A stretch of 38,794 nucleotides of DNA from Caldilineaceae bacterium (GTDB lineage Bacteria; Chloroflexota; Anaerolineae; Caldilineales; Caldilineaceae), in NCBI GenBank assembly GCA_011523365.1, contig WTGY01000089.1:1-38794 (forward strand), given 5' to 3'. The notes under the pieces are model-generated. The model ran no database searches. It was not told the DNA's origin and saw only the letters and a program-made list of their open reading frames with translations. The translations under genes were made by a program, and so were the position numbers. Each line of letters begins with the position of its first letter. Position 1 is the first letter of the stretch. This document shows positions 7,516 to 13,894 of this stretch, one piece after another.

Positions 7516-9009
7516 TCAGCATTCCAACCCTTCCACTTCGATGAAGCGGTCGGCGTAGGCGGCGAAAGACTCCTGGATGATGTCCAGGGCGGTGTCCAGG
7601 TCCATCTGGTCCAGCATATAGGAGCGCCAGGCTTGGCCGGTCTGCTCCGCCGACTCCCCGTCCATCGTCACCACTTCGTACACGAACATCTGCGACTCAC
7701 CGATCTGCTGCGTCAGCAGTTCAAACGCATCCCCGAAGCGGGGGTCGACCGGCACGTTCTTGACATTGGGCATGGTGGTGCCGATCTCGGACTGGATCGT
7801 GTACAGATTGTCCGGCACCGAAATCCAGCGCATCAGGTCGATAGCGGTATCGATCACGCCGTCCTTCTCAGAACGGGTGGTGATTGCAATCTGGTCGCCC
7901 ACAGGACCGCCTATCGGCCAGGCAGGTGTCGGCGGGTCGGTGGCATAGGCGCTGCTTTCTTTGGTCACAACCGGCGCGAAAAAGGTGCTCCACTCGAAGT
8001 CGACCAGCGGATCATATTGCAGGCGGGGGAAGGACCAGGTGCCGTTTTCCATGATCGGCTCGATCTTGTTCAGGAAGCGCGAATGGGAGTCGGTGGCGCG
8101 GGTGGTCCAGTCCGCAGGCCGGTATTGCACGTTCTCTTTCCACAGCTCCATCCAATCCCGGTACTGGGGCAGGTGGGCGTGGTAGATGCCGTTTTCAACG
8201 GCGCAGGCGACCTCCTCGCGGGTGGCCGTGCCGCGGTCGGGGTTGACCTGCGGCTCGATCTCGCCGGCCATGAGCATCCCACCCATCTGCAGGCGGTACC
8301 AGTGGTCGGTATCGTCAACGGGGCCGGTCCAGCCGCCATAGGCGTCAATACCTTCATCGCGGAAGGCTTTGCAGACGGAGAGGAATTCGGCGTAGTTCTG
8401 GGGCGCTTCAAGGCCCAGGTCGTTGAACCAGTCGACGTTGTAGTAGAAGAAGGTGGTGATGAGGCCGAATACCATGTTGTAGTAACCGCCGCGCATCAGC
8501 GTCTCACCGGTCGGAATCGGGTAAAACTGGTCGACCCACTTCTCGCTGCCGGGGTCACCCGCCGGGATGTAGGGGTTCGGCTGGTTGAAGTAGGGCGTCA
8601 AATCCGTCCACCAGTTCTTATCCAAATCGTCCTTGATGTGCCAGTGCGGGTGTGTGGTGATGTGCGGAATCGTCCCCGCTGTCTGCTGCGCGATCGTCCA
8701 TTCACGGCCGCTGATGCCCTGGGGAACGCGGATCCACTCGATGCTCACGTCGGGGTGTTGCTCCGTGTACCCGTCCAGCACCTCTAGGACCTTGTTGTGC
8801 GGCAGCGGGTTGTCTTCGGAACGTTCCATGCTCTGGGTGGGCGTCCATCCGCCCCAATACGTAACCAGCTCCTTGGCTTCGCCCATAGCGGCATCTTCAC
8901 CGTCGCCGGCCGGCGCCATCGGCGCCTGGCAGGCAGCCAACCCCACGGCCGCAGTGGCGACACCAGCAGTCTTTAGGAATGCGCGTCGAGAAAGTGCACG
9001 GTCTGTCAT
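7516..9009 (-). CDS. ABC transporter substrate-binding lipoprotein, family 1 (sugar)
   Basis: This is a 497-residue exported protein. It begins with a twin-arginine signal (SRRAFLK at residues 7-13), a hydrophobic stretch and a lipobox ending LAAC with the lipidated cysteine at 27, so it should be folded before export and anchored outside the membrane. The body has the pattern of family 1 solute-binding proteins (VTYWGGWTPTQS near the N-terminus; WFNDLGLEAPQNYAEFLSVC; a tryptophan-rich centre). The ATG at 9009 has a good AAAGGAAAG ribosome site. It is the first gene of the minus-strand operon and has a likely promoter at 9325-9353. The downstream stem-loop probably favours its expression over the permeases. 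The ligand is presumably an oligosaccharide, given the glycosidase in the same operon. Confidence 0.92.
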   Translation of the reverse strand: MTDRALSRRAFLKTAGVATAAVGLAACQAPMAPAGDGEDAAMGEAKELVTYWGGWTPTQSMERSEDNPLPHNKVLEVLDGYTEQHPDVSIEWIRVPQGISGREWTIAQQTAGTIPHITTHPHWHIKDDLDKNWWTDLTPYFNQPNPYIPAGDPGSEKWVDQFYPIPTGETLMRGGYYNMVFGLITTFFYYNVDWFNDLGLEAPQNYAEFLSVCKAFRDEGIDAYGGWTGPVDDTDHWYRLQMGGMLMAGEIEPQVNPDRGTATREEVACAVENGIYHAHLPQYRDWMELWKENVQYRPADWTTRATDSHSRFLNKIEPIMENGTWSFPRLQYDPLVDFEWSTFFAPVVTKESSAYATDPPTPAWPIGGPVGDQIAITTRSEKDGVIDTAIDLMRWISVPDNLYTIQSEIGTTMPNVKNVPVDPRFGDAFELLTQQIGESQMFVYEVVTMDGESAEQTGQAWRSYMLDQMDLDTALDIIQESFAAYADRFIEVEGLEC

Positions 9010-9324
9010 TGTTTCTTTCCTTTCTGTAGAGTTGTGAAATAGGAATTCCGGTCTTATCCGGCATGGATTCGGTCGACTGTGCGGCCATCAACGGTGAGGC
9101 CCGCAGCCAATTGTCTTATGAGCGTGGTGAATCGGAGGAACTGTCGTTTTCTGCTGGAAGCGGTCCTCCTTTAAGAGTAAGAAATGGCTGTGGGCCTTAT
9201 GGGTGCTCTTGACCCTGTACAGGCACACACCGTTCGGTCTATGCGGCTTCGGCCTGCAAGTAGACTCTTGCTGTTGCTCGCGCCGCGTATATCCGTCCAG
9301 TGTATCCCCGGGAGAATTCAGGCA

Positions 9325-9353
9325 AGTATAACAAGAATGGTATGCAATGTCTA
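9325..9353 (-). promoter_or_regulatory. Sigma70-like promoter for the minus-strand sugar operon
   Basis: On the minus strand, TAGACA (9353-9348) and TATACT (9330-9325) are separated by exactly 17 bp. That gives five of six matches in each hexamer. Transcription would start near 9318 and leave a leader of about 300 nt before the ATG at 9009. Not tested by any scoring matrix. Confidence 0.6.
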
Positions 9354-9378
9354 TCTGTGGGCCTTTTCATTTTCGATA

Positions 9379-9406
9379 TTGACTTGCCAACTCCGTATGC
9401 TATGAT
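9379..9406 (+). promoter_or_regulatory. Sigma70-like promoter for the DegT-PhyH operon
   Basis: TTGACT (9379-9384) and TATGAT (9401-9406) are separated by 16 bp, with five of six matches in each hexamer. Transcription would start near 9413, about 170 nt before the ATG at 9585. A GGCG-GCA-CGCC inverted repeat sits directly after the -10 box at about 9408-9418 and could be part of an operator. Only 25 bp separate the two opposed -35 boxes (9348-9353 and 9379-9384). Confidence 0.65.
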
Positions 9407-9584
9407 TGGCGGCACGCCCACCAAATGATGATTACCTCTGCGCACCCGGATTCCGGGCCTTTGCAAAGGGCTGAGCATAGAGATCGTTTCGCCATTCCCG
9501 GTCCAACCGCAGTGGCACTGTGGACAGTGCATTGCAGACTGTACTTGCCGCGAGCCACGAACCAATCCAGTCAGGAGTTGCACG
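9407..9584 (+). other. Long 5' leader of the DegT-PhyH operon with inverted repeats
   Basis: The rest of the 575-bp gene-free divergent region has no coding potential that I can support. This leader contains CCCGG-ATT-CCGGG near 9445 and a perfect GCACTG-TGGA-CAGTGC inverted repeat at 9515-9530. The ribosome site CAGGAG lies about 7 nt before the ATG at 9585. The repeats may be regulator-binding sites or mRNA structure. No known riboswitch was recognised. Confidence 0.4.
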
Positions 9585-10868
9585 ATGAGCAAGTTAGCCC
9601 TACTCGGCGGCGAGAAGGCCGTCACCACCGAGCCCCATTCCGGAGGCCACCACCGTTCACCCATGTGGGAAAGCGGCAAGGCCGCCGACTGGGACGAGTT
9701 CTCCGAGGCCTTCGCCGCAAAGATGCAGGTCGCCTACGCCCTGCCCGTCTCCTCCGGCCAGGTCGCCCTGAACTCCGCCCTCGTCGCCGCCCAGGCCGGC
9801 CCCGGTGACGAAGTCATCGTCCCCTCCTTCACCTGGATCGCCAGCGTAAGCTGCATCATGCACAACAACGCGGTGCCGATTTTCGCCGACGTCGATCCCA
9901 AAACATACACCCTCGACCCGGAGGACGTGCGCCGCAAGATTACACACCGCACCAAGGCCATCATCGCCGTCGACCTCTACGGCCATCCCGCCTACCTCAA
10001 AGAGCTGCTCGCCATCGCCCGCGAACACGATATCGTTCTCATCGAAGACTCCGCCCAGGCCACCGGCGCCTATGTCGACGGCCAGATCGTCGGCGGCATC
10101 GCCGACATCACCTGCTTCAGCTTCGCCGGCAAACCGATCGCCGCCACCAGCGGCGGGGTGATGACGACCAACAGCCGTGAATACTACGAGCTCGGCGCCC
10201 TGGGCGGGCAGCATCCCTCGACGCTCTCCAAGATCCTTACCAACTCCGATCTGCTCAAGTACGCGTCGACCGGCGGTTACGGCGACAACCACCGCATCGA
10301 CCGCTACGCCATGACGGTGGCCTACGAGGCGCTGGAGACCTTCGAGGAGGCCAACGACGCCCGTATCGCCAACTGCGATCTCCTCACCCAGGAGTTGAGC
10401 AAGGTCAAGGGGATTTCGCCGCCCTACGTCGAGCCTGGGGTCAAGCATGTCTACCACATGTATTCCAGCCTCTACAACGAGGAAGAGTTGGGCGTGCCCA
10501 GGGAGGTCTTCGTCAAGGCGATCAACGCCGAGGGCGTAACCGCTCTCACCTATGTCAACAGCGCCAACTTCCTCTTCCACCCCGGCGGCAAGCCGATGCC
10601 TTCCGGGCCGATTCATCATCGCACCCTCTTCCAGGAGAAGAACGTGTACGGGCACGGCTGCCCCTTCCAATGCCCCCATTACACCGGCGAGGCCGACTAC
10701 TCGATCGGCTCGCTGCCCGTCACCGAAAAACTGGTCGACCAGGAGTTCAACTTCCTGCAGCCGCACCTCTCTGCCCCCAACGGCCCCGACCAGATGGAGC
10801 AGGTCCTGGACGCCGTGACCAAAGTGGTGGACAACATTGGCGACCTCGAAGGCTACCAGGTCGACTAG
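9585..10868 (+). CDS. DegT/DnrJ/EryC1/StrS-family PLP-dependent enzyme
   Basis: This is a 427-residue fold type I PLP enzyme. The N-terminal half has the family landmarks: ALPVSSGQVALNSALVAAQA (cofactor phosphate pocket), GDEVIVPSFTWIAS, IFADVDPKTYTLDPEDVRRK, IIAVDLYGHPA and VLIEDSAQATGA, the last holding the Asp that pairs with the pyridine nitrogen. The Schiff-base lysine is K183 in FSFAGKPIAATSGG. The usual family text after the lysine is TTGEGG; here the Glu is Ser. Related enzymes transaminate keto-sugars or, less often, dehydrate or act on cyclitols. The ATG at 9585 has a CAGGAG ribosome site. It is followed 65 bp later by a PhyH oxygenase gene, which suggests work on the same compound. 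The exact reaction is unknown. Confidence 0.9.
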   Translation: MSKLALLGGEKAVTTEPHSGGHHRSPMWESGKAADWDEFSEAFAAKMQVAYALPVSSGQVALNSALVAAQAGPGDEVIVPSFTWIASVSCIMHNNAVPIFADVDPKTYTLDPEDVRRKITHRTKAIIAVDLYGHPAYLKELLAIAREHDIVLIEDSAQATGAYVDGQIVGGIADITCFSFAGKPIAATSGGVMTTNSREYYELGALGGQHPSTLSKILTNSDLLKYASTGGYGDNHRIDRYAMTVAYEALETFEEANDARIANCDLLTQELSKVKGISPPYVEPGVKHVYHMYSSLYNEEELGVPREVFVKAINAEGVTALTYVNSANFLFHPGGKPMPSGPIHHRTLFQEKNVYGHGCPFQCPHYTGEADYSIGSLPVTEKLVDQEFNFLQPHLSAPNGPDQMEQVLDAVTKVVDNIGDLEGYQVD

Positions 10869-10933
10869 TATCTGGTCGCGGCGGTCATGCGCAACTACTG
10901 CGGAGATTGCGCGTTGAAACTGGAGAAATTTCA

Positions 10934-11764
10934 ATGCTGGCAGAACTGAGCCACGCCCAGTGGCAGGAATATGAGCGAGAAGGCTATTTGCGCCTGGGGC
11001 GCTGCCTGACCGGCGATGAACTGGCCGCGCTGCAGCAGCGCATGGACGGAATCATGCTCGGCACCGCGCCGGTCGACTACAGCCGCATGATGATGCAGCT
11101 GGACCGCATCCCCGGCAAGACCGATGCACCCGGCCCTGGGGGGAAAGGGCACAAAGGCGCCACGCTGCACTATCGCAAAATCCAGGACCTCGAGTTCGAC
11201 CCGCTCTTCCTGCGCTATATGCAGAAGCCGCTATTCCGTCATATCTGCTGCATGGTATACGGCGCAGACACGCCGGTCGCCTGTATGCGCGCCATGTTCA
11301 TGAACAAGCCCGCGGCCGACCCCGCGGACGGCGGCGGGCAAGCGGGGCAGTCCGTCGGCGGCACCCACCTCGTCTGGCACCAGGACCGCTGGACCTACTT
11401 CGACCGCGATCCCCTGATCACCATCTGGACCGCGCTCGACCCGGCCACCGTCGCCAACGGCTGCGTCCATATCGCTCCCCGTCGCCATCACGCTCTGATC
11501 AACCCCTCTCATGTCTCCGGCTTTATGACCGACGACCAGGCTCAAACCCTGGTGGCGGAAGCCGAGACGGTCCCGCTCGAAATGGAGGCCGGCGAGGCGG
11601 TGCTGCTGCACAACTATCTGCCGCACAGCTCCGGTGTCAACAGCACCTCGGTTGCCCGCCGCGCTTTCAGCGTCTGTTACATGGATGCTGCCACCGTCGA
11701 CACCCACAACCATGAGTACTCGCTGATCTTCGGCGACGGCGCGCTCGATCCGGAGCGGCTATAA
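10934..11764 (+). CDS. Phytanoyl-CoA dioxygenase (PhyH) family oxygenase 1
   Basis: This is a 276-residue cytosolic Fe(II)/2-oxoglutarate oxygenase. The iron triad is visible as H149-x-D151 (LVWHQDRW) and H231 in PHSSGVNST; the Arg for the 2-oxoglutarate carboxylate is in ARRAFSVCY. The region WTALDPATVANGCVHIAPRR is the usual PhyH core ('ENGCL.v.PGSH'). The start is the ATG at 10934, with GGAG 8 nt upstream; an open frame extends upstream but lies inside the DegT gene and has no family similarity. PhyH members hydroxylate acyl-CoAs, amino acids (ectoine), quorum signals, phosphonates or natural products, so substrate cannot be read from family. It is co-directional with the DegT gene and a second PhyH gene. 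Confidence 0.9.
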   Translation: MLAELSHAQWQEYEREGYLRLGRCLTGDELAALQQRMDGIMLGTAPVDYSRMMMQLDRIPGKTDAPGPGGKGHKGATLHYRKIQDLEFDPLFLRYMQKPLFRHICCMVYGADTPVACMRAMFMNKPAADPADGGGQAGQSVGGTHLVWHQDRWTYFDRDPLITIWTALDPATVANGCVHIAPRRHHALINPSHVSGFMTDDQAQTLVAEAETVPLEMEAGEAVLLHNYLPHSSGVNSTSVARRAFSVCYMDAATVDTHNHEYSLIFGDGALDPERL

Positions 11765-11797
11765 CCGTCGCCGGTTACTGCATGTCTGGAGGAAACC

Positions 11798-12607
11798 ATG
11801 CAACCTGAAATCGCCCTGGTAAAACGGGAACAGATGCTGCAGGATGGATTTTGCTTCGTTGACGATATCCTCACCGAGGAGTTCCTGCAGGAGCTGCGGG
11901 AAGAGTCCGAGCGCCTCATCGCCGAACACGTGCCCCCGCCCGACGTCAGGTACCAGGGCCAGCACGTTAATGTACACGGTGAGGAGAACGACGTCATCAG
12001 GAGACTTCTGGAATGGCACCCGGCGCGGCAGGCGCTCGAGGAGATGGGGTTCGGCGATTTCGAGAGCACCGGCGGCATCATCATCCTGACCAAGGACCCC
12101 GGAGAACCGGCCCTCTACTGGCACCAGGACTGGGCAAGCTGGGAGGACCCGATCAGCGTCACGCCCTGGCCGCAGCAGATCTTCGTCTCCTACTATCTGA
12201 GCGACACCAGCGTCGAGAACGGCTGTCTCAAGGTCATCCCCGGCACCCACCGCAAGCGTATTCTGCTGCATGATGAACTGGTGCCCGCCCACGAACAAGG
12301 CGCGCGCTACATCGAAGAGGATCACCCCGTTATGTTCGGCGATCACCCCGACCAGGTCGACGTCTGCGTGCGCGCCCGTTCCTTTGTGCTGGCGGACGCC
12401 CGTCTGCTGCACTCGGCGCGCCGCAACCTCACCGATGAGCGCCGCACCCTCATCCTCGCCTGGCACCGCCGGCGCGACGACGTTTGGGACAAGCCCCCCG
12501 CCTACTGGGAGGGCGAAATTCCCGAAGTCCTTACCAACCGCGACGCCAGCCGGGAGTACTCCCGTTCGCGCATTCCCGGTGAGTACCTCGAATTCAGCGG
12601 CCAGTAG
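11798..12607 (+). CDS. Phytanoyl-CoA dioxygenase (PhyH) family oxygenase 2
   Basis: This is a 269-residue PhyH protein. Iron ligands are H109-x-D111 in YWHQDWASW and H205 in RLLHSARRN; the Arg cluster in TDERRTLILAWH should hold 2-oxoglutarate. YLSDTSVENGCLKVIPGTHR is the core family signature. It lies 33 bp after PhyH 1 with a GGAGGA ribosome site, so the two are probably co-translated but are only distant relatives. The last ~30 codons (PEVLTNR...SRSRIPGEYL) recur as a partial copy at about 13560-13625 beyond the MNT/HEPN pair. A strong hairpin 46 bp downstream probably ends the operon. Confidence 0.92.
   Translation: MQPEIALVKREQMLQDGFCFVDDILTEEFLQELREESERLIAEHVPPPDVRYQGQHVNVHGEENDVIRRLLEWHPARQALEEMGFGDFESTGGIIILTKDPGEPALYWHQDWASWEDPISVTPWPQQIFVSYYLSDTSVENGCLKVIPGTHRKRILLHDELVPAHEQGARYIEEDHPVMFGDHPDQVDVCVRARSFVLADARLLHSARRNLTDERRTLILAWHRRRDDVWDKPPAYWEGEIPEVLTNRDASREYSRSRIPGEYLEFSGQ
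12519..12540 (+). repeat. Direct repeat, left copy (3' end of PhyH 2)
   Basis: A 22-nt segment near the 3' end of PhyH gene 2 is repeated exactly at 13563-13584. Looser similarity continues downstream on both sides after a 12-nt gap and covers the codons for S/A-R-S-R-I-P. The pair encloses about 1 kb that holds the MNT/HEPN genes. Confidence 0.85.
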
Positions 12608-12629
12608 GGTGCTAAGATACGAAGGGACA

Positions 12630-12679
12630 ACCCCAACGGGGTCATGAGCTTGTGAATCTCGCCAAAGAAGGCGAGATTC
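12630..12679 (+). terminator. Tandem hairpins, probable terminator of the PhyH operon
   Basis: A small ACCCC-AAC-GGGGT hairpin (12630-12642) is followed by a perfect 10-bp stem, GAATCTCGCC/GGCGAGATTC, with loop AAAGAA at 12654-12679. The following bases are CTGACTTTAG, a weak T-tract, so either termination or 3'-end protection is possible. It separates the PhyH operon from the toxin-antitoxin pair. Confidence 0.65.
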
Positions 12680-12802
12680 CTGACTTTAGTTGCGAAGTCT
12701 TACAAGAGATCGTGATTGCAAGCGTGCGTAATGCCGCACTCAAGTAATGCATGCACCATTTGGTTCGCTGCCGTGGCCAGGCAGATTTTCAGGAGTACAC
12801 AA

Positions 12803-13105
12803 ATGAAGGCACAGATTGAGATTCCCAAAGACGTTGTTGCCGACTTTTGTCAGCGCCACCAGATCCGTCGCTTGGCTCTTCTACAAAAAGGTGTCTCGTC
12901 CGAGGAAGACCTGGATCTTATCGTGGAGTTTGACTCGGGCGTGAAGGTAGGGTTATTGGATCTGGCTCGTATGGAAAGGGAGTTGAGTGAAGCGCTTGAC
13001 CGGTCAGCCCGTATGCTGACCTATAAGGGCGTCGAACGAAGCTCTAACCCTATGTTCAAGGAGGCGATAATCGATTCAGCGGTGATTCAGTATGAACATA
13101 AATGA
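12803..13105 (+). CDS. MNT-type nucleotidyltransferase-like antitoxin, catalytic motif degenerate
   Basis: This is a 100-residue protein of the minimal nucleotidyltransferase (MNT/MntA) group, which neutralise HEPN toxins by adding AMP to them. The N-terminus (IPKDVVADFCQRHQIRRLAL) and the EFDSGVKVGLLDLARMEREL region fit well. However, the normal ALFGSVLRDDF...SDVDV segment is here ALLQKGVSSEEDLDL: the GS dipeptide is absent, the loop is about four residues shorter, and only D-x-D remains. The later third acidic residue ('VDL') is also replaced (RMLTY). It is therefore unlikely to transfer nucleotides. The ATG at 12803 has AGGAG 7 nt upstream. The end overlaps the HEPN gene by 14 nt. Confidence 0.75.
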   Translation: MKAQIEIPKDVVADFCQRHQIRRLALLQKGVSSEEDLDLIVEFDSGVKVGLLDLARMERELSEALDRSARMLTYKGVERSSNPMFKEAIIDSAVIQYEHK

Positions 13106-13466
13106 TGATAGAGTCCGGCTTGTTGCGATGGGAGTGTATGCCTCCAAGGCGATAAAAATGCTGGGTACGACAAGCCAGGATGCATTGGAACGGAACGAAA
13201 TGATGCAGTTTGCCTTGATAAAGCTGGTGGAAATCGTAGGCGAGGCGGCTTATCGTGTTTCCAGGCAGACCCGTAGCAAACATCCTGAGATTCCATGGAG
13301 TGACGTCACAGGAATGCGCCACCGGCTGGTTCACGATTACGAGGCCATTGATCTCGGTATGGTGCGCGCAACAATTGTCGACGACTTGCCGGCACTGATC
13401 GAAAATCTGAGAGCGATTGTTGGTGAAGGAATTGCTGCTCTCGCGTTCCCAAGGACTGGCCCTTAG
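13092..13466 (+). CDS. HEPN-domain (HepT-like, DUF86) toxin
   Basis: This is a 124-residue all-helical protein. The HEPN ribonuclease motif R-x4-H is present at R76-H81 in GMRHRLVHDY; the usual text is MRNRLVHxY, so the conserved Asn is His here. The frame around it (IPWSDVTGM..., then VRATIVDDLPALIENL) is typical. HepT toxins cut RNA (some act on tRNA) and are held inactive by the MNT partner. The 14-nt overlap with the MNT gene shows translational coupling. Residues after ~115 lie outside the domain. The module has a less GC-biased composition than its neighbours by eye, which suggests acquisition. Confidence 0.8.
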   Translation: MNINDDRVRLVAMGVYASKAIKMLGTTSQDALERNEMMQFALIKLVEIVGEAAYRVSRQTRSKHPEIPWSDVTGMRHRLVHDYEAIDLGMVRATIVDDLPALIENLRAIVGEGIAALAFPRTGP

Positions 13467-13498
13467 CAGCTTCATTACCTGGGGAGCAGGAGTCAACC

Positions 13499-13630
13499 AT
13501 GACTTTTCTGGAGCAGCGCAAACTGGTTCATCCCAATCCCTGGAACGCCATGAAGGTCGAGTTTCCCGAAGTCCTTACCAACCGTGAGTACGCTCGCTCA
13601 CGCATCCCCGATGACCACCTCTGTGCGTAG
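13499..13630 (+). pseudogene. Short ORF carrying a copied fragment of the PhyH 2 C-terminus
   Basis: A 43-codon frame starts at 13499 with a strong AGGAG 6 nt upstream. The first ~20 residues (MTFLEQRKLVHPNPWNAMKV) are unrecognised. The rest, EFPEVLTNREYARSRIPDDH, closely matches the C-terminal end of PhyH 2 (EIPEVLTNR...SRSRIPGEYL), with 22 identical bases. I read it as a rearrangement scar or remnant of a partly duplicated PhyH gene now separated by the toxin-antitoxin pair. It may still be translated, but there is no reason to think it is functional. Confidence 0.65.
13563..13584 (+). repeat. Direct repeat, right copy
   Basis: This is the exact 22-nt match to 12519-12540, in the same orientation and the same reading frame of the PhyH-like peptide. 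Recombination between the copies would delete the MNT/HEPN pair. Confidence 0.85.
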
Positions 13631-13688
13631 CCTCAAATAGCGACGACTTTCTGACTGTCTCCTGGCGTCCTTACCGGATTCCAGCGCA

Positions 13689-13717
13689 TTGCAACCCAAA
13701 AAAACATATGCTACTAT
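13689..13717 (+). promoter_or_regulatory. Sigma70-like promoter upstream of the first S9 peptidase
   Basis: TTGCAA (13689-13694) and TACTAT (13712-13717) are separated by exactly 17 bp, with an A-rich spacer. Transcription would start near 13724, giving a leader of about 170 nt before the ATG at 13895. The rest of 13631-13894 shows no supported gene. Confidence 0.6.
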
Positions 13718-13894
13718 TCTGGCGCTATCTCCGTACCTTGTCGCCCGGTCTGGTCAACGCGATACCTGGACGCTTGGACGTTTCTGACTGCCAGAACGTA
13801 CAGGTATTCATCTGAGCAGCATCTCTTTAGAAGACGTGAGCTTGCCAGCGTTTAGCGGGTTTCGAAAGCCGTTTAACAACCTCGAGCGGAAGGC

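Noticed and set aside
10670..10933. N-terminal extension of PhyH 1 into the DegT gene
   Set aside because: The extension is Arg/Pro-rich shadow sequence; family similarity and a good ribosome site place the start at 10934.
9657..10934. 425-codon open frame on the minus strand opposite the DegT gene
   Set aside because: Composition is repetitive and non-protein-like (V/G/D-rich), no motif, and the DegT motifs on the plus strand are unmistakable.
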